Shown: positions 56,120-64,000 of the stretch, in pieces
Layout of the letters: each line of letters starts with the position of its first letter
Position numbering within the stretch: position 1 is the first letter of the stretch
Assembly: GCF_029227915.1 (NCBI RefSeq)
Contig: NC_079887.1
Location: 10,664,001-10,728,000, forward strand
Direction of reading: 5' to 3'
DNA length: 64,000 nt
From: Hydractinia symbiolongicarpus
Taxonomy: Eukaryota; Cnidaria; Hydrozoa; Anthoathecata; Hydractiniidae
Notes under the pieces: model-generated
Databases searched by the model: none
Told to the model about the DNA's origin: nothing
Seen by the model: only the letters and a program-made list of their open reading frames with translations
Translations under genes and position numbers: made by a program

Positions 56120-57940
56120 CATCCTAGTCCCCAGTGTTTTTTGCCTATGCCAAAGACGCTAGCGCTTAGTTGATGGCTAAACAAAACCCTGGTACAGGCT
56201 GCTTTTCATAACCATTATATTGGTTACTATATATAAGTAATGAGTTTGTCTCACTGTTACAATTTCTGAGGCTAGTAAAAGCGATTTCATCGAGTCCTTT
56301 ACACATGACGGGGACGATGTCTTTTGGTTGTTTATGTTTTTCAACGCTTGACTTTAGAAGTTTTATTTCAAACCAAGTTATTATTTGTTCACCCTGGAAC
56401 TATATTTTATGGTGATTAAAACTTTTTAGAAGCATTATTTATCAATTATCAACAAAATATGGTAACGTGTGATTAGATAAGGCTGATTTTGTTTGGATAT
56501 ACTGATACAAGACAATCTAGCTTAGTATAAAATATGTTTTTAATGTCTTGTGTTAGCTGAATAATTTTTTATAAGCAACCCAGTTGAAAATATTAGGTTT
56601 AAATTTGGGTCAAAACTAACATAATGCTTAGCTACCTTTAGTCCTTATATCTACGCAAACGATATGATCCCTTCCATTCCTACAGCTATTAACTTTCCCA
56701 GTCAATATAGTATAATCTAAAGTGCCAGGGTCTGGTTCACATTTCCCGAACTGTGTCGGTGATTAAAGGTGCTAGGTGCCAAAATAATTAGCTGAGAAAC
56801 TTGTATTCAGAAGGGCCTTTGCAATTTAATGCTTGACCCAAGAGATAGATTAATCTACTATCATTTAAATGTGTTGTATAGCATTGTTATATATTGTATA
56901 GCATTAGCCAAGCAATAATTACGTACCACCCTAATTAGTCATTTTTTTATGACTCCTGACCACTTGTAACCTATTGTAACAAATATAGTACCACGCACCT
57001 CCTTTTTATTTATTTCAAATTTAAAGACCTTGTCTATTCATTTCCATATTCATTCCATACCAAAAGAAAACTAATGCTCTAATATGAGAAAAAGATATAT
57101 CAGGGCCTTATATTAAGCACACAAAATCACATTTTTGGTACTTTTGTGTAAGTCAAAAGGGCAAAAACAATCAAGATGTAGACATAAAGATTAAATTTTC
57201 GTAACAGTGCGTAACAAACATGATCATACCGCCCCCCGCCACCCCTCAGGCATTATGTAATTACTGAATGGCCCCTCAAGGTATATAATATTTTTTTGGT
57301 TCGTATATTTTCAGCTGTAACCCTTGTTGTGGTGTTTTCAAACACTAATTTCTGCTTGCTAGCTATAGCTACATGACAGACCAACAAAATTTTAAATTTG
57401 TTAAGCAGTCACATTAGTTGTTTATAATAATTGGAAGACGCATTTAGCTGGTCTGACTATAATTATACATGAAAGAACACTTGTTTTTTTAAGTAAGAAA
57501 AATGAAAAAAAAATTTATTAAATAATGGCTTATTATGCCTGCCTATGTACATGTTAGCAAGATTAGCTAGCTACATGTATTTTCTCATCTAGCTAAATTA
57601 CCAAAGTCATGTTTTGTACCAAGCTTAAAAAAGAACCGAACCTTATTATCATTCAAAATGTCAACAATGGTAATCTGCCAAAATAACATCTTTCATAAAA
57701 ATATTTACTGCTTACCCTTTTTTAGTCAATCTTTTTAAATATTTCCTCATAATCTTCCAGTGTTTTTGTAACAAAATCCGCCGTCTTTATAGTAAATTGT
57801 TGCATATATTATGACGCACGAATAAATTATCTATGTAGGATGTAAGCCAATCGCATTACAGAACTCACCAACCTGTACCAGTTGTAATTTTGCCGCCTGC
57901 CTTGATGTCAAAAGGGCAAAAAACCCTGGGGACGAGGTTG
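56120..57940. mobile_element. Non-autonomous DNA transposon, 1.82 kb, 10-bp target duplication
   Basis: The left end reads CATCCTAGTCCCCAGTGTTT and the right end, reversed, CAACCTCGTCCCCAGGGTTT, continuing TTTGCC in both. It is flanked by the identical decamer TATTCACAAC (56110-56119 and 57941-57950). The interior has no significant open frame. A 9-11 bp target duplication is typical of Mutator-like elements; the superfamily assignment is inference. Confidence 0.8.
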
Positions 57941-57950
57941 TATTCACAAC

Positions 57951-59375
57951 TTTGTAGGTACACGTTCTGTGTAGTATTGTTCTTCTTACAGGAAGATGTA
58001 AGCATGCGAGAAATTATAGGTATAATTTTTATTGCTACTTTTGAGTTTTATTCTCTTCTAGGCTAATTTAACGGTAATCATATCAGTGTAATAAAACCTT
58101 ATAACTTTTAGGCGAACCGTCTCAAAATAAAAATAATACGGAACGTAGCTACAGATTTCTCACCATTCCTCTTTTATTTTTCATGTTAAAAACCTTCCTG
58201 ATTTTACTTCTTTAAAAATACGCCAAAAACAGTATTTGCATTTCCTGTGTTTGTATCTCGGAATTTTCCTTACGCACAAACATACAGAAGACCGCTATTA
58301 TAAAAAAAAATAGCCAGGGGAATCAGCGTCAAAACTACATGTTAAGCCACTAGTAACTGTAACCCAGCGATACACACCAAGTTGAGCCCTTAATAATGTC
58401 GTATACCGTGCCACACATCCTGCTTTATTACAGCTATACAGTATGACCTAAATTGAATTAAACAGTTCGCTAAAATTTTAAGTTCCAGTGAAAGTTTAAA
58501 TTTTAGTACAGGTAAACCGTATTGCACAACCGTATAGTCGTAATACCCGTTTCAAAAAAAGCCTATCCCAACATAGGTTTAAGCAAAAATACAGAAAAAA
58601 GGCCATTGCTAACGAGGGACTGAGCGTTCAGTACAGGTAAGGTTTCGCACATCTGTATAGGCGGAATAGCAACTTCCATTTAAATAAAAATAAGGGAACC
58701 TGCTTGTTGTACCCTGTCCGCTAAAACAATCACTGTACAATTTTATTTCGTGAAAAATGTTTTTAAGACAGTAATAAAAGGTGTAGCTACTTAACTGTTT
58801 TTAGGATAAGAATTATTGGTTAAGAATATTGTTGCAGCGAAACAGCATTCGGCTCCTTACACTTTTCAGACAAATGTAGCTAAAGAGCTAGCGAGATATC
58901 CCAACTTTAAGATAAAACTTTAAAGAATAGGAATAAACAAGGCTAACTATAGCTTGTCTTCATCAAAATACTGCCTAAAAATAAAACAGGAACTTAAAAA
59001 CCTAACACTGACCACGGTAACTTCAATAAAGGAAATAGTTAAAAACCTTTCTTTTTAATCGATTTGGTTGTTTCGATCTTTTTCCTAAATTTGAGTTTCT
59101 TCTGGCACAATTGCATGCGTGTACAACAAGTGACGTCACGGAAACCCACAGGAACCCCCAACAAGTCACAACAATCCCCTATTAATCCATCACCATCCGA
59201 TACCATTACATATTAATCTACATAAGACCTAGTATTCAGATGACGTCATCAAAAGTAGAATAAGAGGTCCAATATTTTCTAGCACAATTCCCTAAAAATC
59301 AAAGCGCACATCTCAGGGGAAATTCCCTTGGGGAAATAACTGTGTTAGTTTTGAGAAAGATGAAATCTTCCGACA
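57951..59375. other. Intergenic, possible internal repeat
   Basis: Two weakly similar blocks near 58505 and 58638 share CAGTACAGGTAA and nearby words. No gene seen. Base composition starts to change after about 59100, towards the polymerase element. Confidence 0.35.
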
Positions 59376-59402
59376 ATGCAAAAATTATATATAATTAGGA
59401 GA

Positions 59403-62400
59403 ATGGAATCAAAAACGATTAAACAATTACGTGATATTGCACAAGGTCGTGGACTGAAAGGGTATTATAGACTACGTAAAGCTGAATTGGTTTCCTTATT
59501 GGACGTACCACAGAAGCCGCCCAGAAGGGTCGGACAACAAAAATCTGTAAGACCGGCAACCATACTACCAACGCTGGAGGCCATGGATATTTTCGAGAAA
59601 CAGTAGCTGTCGAAAAATCGTCCGATTGTTAAGACCAAGATGCAGGAATTGTACAACTGGCTTGTTGATGTTGTCCCAAATCCTATAAAGGAGGGGGTCA
59701 ACAGTACCTATGCAGCCTTCAAACGCAAGATGATGGAGCTCTAATGAAGGGCAACCGACACAAGGCCCACGCTCCATGATGAGGTAGAAAAAAAAGCCAA
59801 GGAAGATCATCTCGATGATATTCAAAATCCCAACAATCAGCCGGTACACGACTTCACACCACAGGAGCATAAGCATGTTCTTCACAGGACCTTCAGGAGT
59901 TTCCGAAATCCCGGTATAGGAGATGCTGACGTTGATGGGTATATCGGGATATTACGACCCAATGTACGAACCTTGGTTGAGGGGCAGGAAGATATGGGTC
60001 AGCGAAGATACAGCTGTCGCTATGGATCATGTGGAAAAAGAATAAGATGAACCCAGAGGAGACCAATGATGGGGTGTAAATTGAGGTAAAGAAGGTATTC
60101 CACAGCAATATGGCCCCGGTATTCCCGGGTAACAATGTAGATGACGTGCTGGATGGGATGTTTGGCCATGTGAAAACACATGTGGAAAATCCTGCGTTAC
60201 CACAAAGTGGTTTCACCATCTCCCAAATACTATACCTTGACATAGACTTTCACAAATTGAGACTAACAAGTGGTTCATCATACCTTGAACTACCCAAACG
60301 GGTAGGATCCAAAAAAGCCGTCATTAACCCGGTGAATGAGGATGAGGAGTGTTTCAAATGGGCCATTATAGCATCACTGCATCAAGGGGATAATAGGGAA
60401 GAATCCAATTAGAACATCTCAGATTTATAATTGGGATTGTATTGAGTACCCAACCGCTATCAAATGAATCTACAAATCTGAGACGAATAACCCTGACATT
60501 GGGGTAAACGTCCTCTATATAGATGGAAAGAGTATCAACATCCTACGCCAATCGGTGCACAACGGGCGTACCAAGGTGGTGACCCTGCTGCTTATCACCA
60601 ATGATAAAAAGAGACATTACGTAGCCGTCAAAAGTCTCTCGAGGCTCCTGGGCAAGGAGATCTCAAAGAATAGGAACGCAATGCACTTTTGCCTAAATTG
60701 CCTACAGGCTTTTCCAACAGCCGAATCGTAGGACAATCATTATAGGTACTGCATCGATCATGGGGGCAGTCAAGATTACAATGCCAACAGAGGCTGAAAA
60801 ATAGTTATATTATAGGGATGGGCAGCAACAATTTAAGGTACCCTTTGCCATTTATGCAGATTTCGAGAGTCCATTGATACCTGTGGAGGACATACCACAG
60901 AGGCCAACCAGAAGTGCTGGAAAACGAAAGCCGGTCAGGCCTGTATCCATACCACCAACGCCAGAGGCCATGGATATTTTTGAGAAACAGGAGATGTCGA
61001 AAAATTGTCCGATTGTTAAGACCAAGATGCTGGGATAATACAACTGTGTAATTGATGCTGTCCTCAAACCCATAAAAGAGGGGGTCAAGGGGAGGCATTC
61101 AAACGCATGGTGATGGAACTCTATGGCAGGGCAGCCAACAGAAGACTCACAAAGCATACAACATTTCCTATACATACTCCTGATCATACTATGCAGGCCA
61201 TGCCATCTATACCCACAAAAATGCTACATCATCTCCCATAACTAAACAACCTCCACAAAATCAACACTGGGATACCAAGACTAAAAAGTTGAGCAAGCAC
61301 GTACCGTCCGGCTGGTGCACGTATAGTTCCTTTGCCTATGGGAATGTACCGGATCCCCTATCAGTATACAGGGGCGAGGATTATGTAATCCGCTTTGCCA
61401 ATCATCTGGAGGATGAGGTGAAACGTCTATATAGTACATACTCACAGCAGGACATGAAGCCTCTAACAGAGATCCTAAAAAGGGAGCACAACGAGGCATC
61501 GAAATGCCATAAATGTTTGAAACCCTTCGATGACAACAAGAATAACCCTAAGGTCAGGGACCATTGTCACTACACCGGTCTATATAGCGGTGCGGCGCAT
61601 AACAGCTGCAATTTGAAGTACAAGATATCAGGCCATATCCCTGTCATCTTTCATAACTTATCAGGGTATGATGCTCATCTCTTCATACGGGAACTGGGTG
61701 AGAAGTACGAGACCCAGGACATTGGGTGCATCGCCGAGAACACTGAGAAGTACATCTCTTCCAATGTCAAGATCAAGATACCCCTTGGAGGTATGGGGTA
61801 TGGTGATGGCAAGAAGTACAAGACAATCGAAATCAGGTTCATCGATAGCTGCAGGCTCATGGCATCATCGCTGGATAAATTGGCAAGCAACCTCATTGGA
61901 ACAAATGCCGCAGGTTTGAAATGTAAGCAATGTGCAGATACGTGGCTAAAATTCCAGATCATAGACGTCTAGTACATGGCAAAGTTTTGATGTAAAAATT
62001 GCGACTCGAGTACCACAAAGCAGCTTAATCGAGACCGGGTGAAGGCAAACGTACCATCCATGGCCAAATTCATCGACAAGCATGATGTCTTCAGGTTAAT
62101 GCTGAGAAAGGATGTACACCCCTGAGTACATGGATGGATGGCAGCAATTTGAGGAGCTGGAACTACCTCCCAAGAAGGCATTCTATAGCAAGCTCAATAT
62201 GAAGGGTATAGCTATGCAAAAAAGGTATGGGATGTCAGTACCCCGAAGGATGATAACGTCACCATGGGGGACTACCATGACAATGAACGTCCTGCTATTG
62301 GCCGACCTCTTCAAGACATTTCGGTGCGTCGGGCTGGACAACTACAAGCTTGATCCTGCCCATTTCTACTCCGCACCCAACCTGGCATGGAAGGCAGCCC

Positions 62401-63773
62401 TGAAATTTACAGGTATAAGGTCAGAGTTGCTTACAGATCCCGACATGCTCCTGATGTTCGAGAAGGGTATAAGAGGAGGTATAACCCAGACCGTACACCG
62501 ATATGCCAAAGCAAATAATAAGTACATGGGAGATCAGTATAACCCCAATGAAGAGTCCTCCTACCTTCAATATCTGAATGCAAACAATCTATACGGCTGG
62601 TCAATGCGTTAATACCTACCAACGGATGGTTTTAAATGGGTGCGGAATGTTGATGCATTTGCTGAAAGGCGAATCGAGAAGCTCATTGGGGACAATAGGC
62701 ATGGGTACATATTAGAGGTTGATATAGACTACCCCGGCGAGCTGCACAAAAAACACATCGAGTTGCCGTTCCTGCCCGAACGCAGGACGGTGCATAAGGT
62801 CGATAAATTGATACCGAACTTAGAGCATAAGCGTAAATATGTGGTACACATCAGGGCTCTTCATCAGGCTATAAAGAATGGGCTTGAGCTTAAGAAAGTG
62901 CATAGAGCGATCTAATTCAACCAAAAGGCATGGTTGAAGGGCTATATTGATCACAACACTGATTTGAGAACAAACGCAAAGAACGAGTTTGAGAAAGATT
63001 TCTACAAACTTATGAACCTTTCGGTGTTTGGCAAGACGATGGAGAATATTAAAAATCACCGCAGCATTCAGCTGGTCACCAATGAGGAAAAATATATGAA
63101 GCTTGTAATGAAGCCGGATTTCAAGGGTGGAAGCAGGTTTAGCGAAAATCTATTAGGTGTTGAAATGGGCAAAACCGAGGTCAAGATGAATAAGCCCGTA
63201 TATATACCCCAGGCCATCCTGGACGTGTCAAAAATGGTGATTTTTGAGTTCCATTATAGCTACATGCAGTCAAAATATGGTAGCAAGCTACATGGATACC
63301 AAATAAAGACGCATGATTTCTATGAAGATAGAGCCGACGATGTTGAGGCACGCTTCGATACATGTGCCTGTGATCTCAATGATTAAAGGCCGCTCCCTAT
63401 AGGGAAAAACAAGAAGGTGTTAAGCCTGAGGAAGGATGAGCTGGGTGGCAAAATCATGACAGAGTTCATCACCCTGAGGCCTAAGCTATAAGCCTACAGG
63501 AGCCTTACAAAGAGGGCGGTGAAAGGAAAGCGAAGGACGTGAAGCGTGTGTCACAAAAAGTCAATAACCTTCGACGACTATCAGCGATGTCTGGAAGAGG
63601 GCGTTGATATCTACAAGAGCCAAGTGCTTATTCAAAGCAAGGGCAATAAGGTATATACCCAGGAGGTGAACAAGTTAGCCCTTAACACGGCAGATGACAA
63701 ACGGATCGTACAACCGGACAAGATGACAACGCTTGCCAGAGGACATTGCCAGGTGGCATCCACAGGGGAATAA
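59403..63773 (+). pseudogene. Decayed Polinton/adintovirus-like DNA polymerase B gene
   Basis: Family B, protein-primed-type polymerase seen as consecutive conserved pieces: a SAP-like N-terminus (59403-59500), a C2H2-like FCLNCLQAF segment (about 60690), the exonuclease motif YADFES (near 60858), an endonuclease VII-like DHCHYTG segment (61560), NLSGYDAHLFI (61660), then palm pieces including DPAHFYSAPNLAWKA, YLNANNLYGW (62570) and FGKTMENI (63030). It would replicate the element's own DNA. It is inactive: in-frame stops at 59604, 61970, 62610, 62913, 63384 and 63489, frame changes between about 59600 and 62110, and catalytic motif C (YxDTD) interrupted near 63295, where YMDT appears only in a shifted frame and the rest is missing. 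The region is less AT-rich than the host DNA. Confidence 0.85.
60870..61160 (+). repeat. Internal duplicate of the polymerase N-terminal segment
   Basis: Matches 59500-59760: both encode PEAMDIFEKQ or LEAMDIFEKQ followed by SKN, PIVKTKM and PIKEGV. It lies inside the exonuclease region, just after YADFES. The copy at 60870 keeps GAG where the first copy has TAG at 59604. Confidence 0.8.
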
Positions 63774-63774
63774 A

Positions 63775-64000
63775 ATGAAGGCATGTCTGTATATAGCCAT
63801 ACTCTTGCCCTATGCCCTTATCGCATTTTGCTTCCTCAGATATCGAAGTATAATAAAGATGTCATCAGACATTGCACAAGTATTCGACAATGCCTCTGCG
63901 GAATATCAAAATATTGAGAAACCTATCGATAAGCGCCAAATTTTAAAGGAGACCCTACGAAATGGCAAAGGGCATCTCCTACCAAAGAAGTGTACCAAGG
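63775..64000 (+). CDS. Open frame running off the window, N-terminal membrane segment
   Basis: ATG at 63775, directly after the last polymerase piece, opens 75 codons with no stop before the window ends. Residues 4-21 are hydrophobic (CLYIAILLPYALIAFCFL), then Arg/Lys, then a polar helix-like part (SSDIAQVFDNASAEYQNIEK). It could be a second gene of the same element; its undamaged frame contrasts with the broken polymerase. Family unknown. Confidence 0.45.
   Translation, partial: MKACLYIAILLPYALIAFCFLRYRSIIKMSSDIAQVFDNASAEYQNIEKPIDKRQILKETLRNGKGHLLPKKCTK

Noticed and set aside
62112..63773. Stop codon reassignment in the polymerase region
   Set aside because: The interrupting codons (TAA, TGA) fall where different amino acids would be expected and the catalytic motif is also broken, so decay explains them; host genes use normal stops.

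Overview
The window reads as nuclear DNA of an animal. It is AT-rich, its genes are split by GT-AG introns with AATAAA signals, and the proteins are metazoan extracellular families. An ShKT-tailed matrix metalloproteinase and a NIDO/MAM/Kazal/H-lectin/C-type-lectin/EGF/D8C protein fit a cnidarian, perhaps a hydrozoan; that placement is inference. No bacterial operon, CRISPR array or rRNA was seen.

Layout. 1-1.7 kb (+): last exon of a protein ending in two Rad18-type (UBZ4) zinc fingers. 2.3-2.5 kb (-): remnant of an unrecognised coding sequence. 4.3-7.2 kb (+): a three-exon nucleoside hydrolase with a 20-bp satellite in intron 1. 8.2-11.3 kb (-): a six-exon secreted metalloproteinase with a C-terminal ShKT domain. 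12.1-20.4 kb: two copies of a dispersed repeat flanking a broken duplicate of the tail of the large gene further right (14.5-18.0 kb). 20.4-21.1 kb: LINE debris. 23.95-40.85 kb (+): one large gene, modelled here as 26 exons with compatible phases and about 1,907 residues. 41.2-48.2 kb: transposon remains, a 30-bp tandem repeat and two small minus-strand genes (one partial). 51.3-55.0 kb: two decayed Helitron fragments. 56.1-57.9 kb: a non-autonomous DNA transposon with a perfect 10-bp target duplication. 59.4-64.0 kb (+): a less AT-rich, decayed Polinton/adintovirus-like DNA polymerase B gene, followed by an open frame running off the window.

The host genes are not an operon. The secreted metalloproteinase and the large lectin-type matrix or mucus protein both act outside the cell, but nothing in the sequence ties them functionally. 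The strongest observations are structural. The duplicated tail provides a natural empty site for a TTAA-inserted MITE. An MULE-like family is present as a 1.8-kb and an 88-bp member. The large gene shows local exon duplication in its linker. I found no convincing new multi-gene system.

All exon boundaries were placed by eye from splice consensus and reading-phase continuity. Nothing was aligned or searched by computer.
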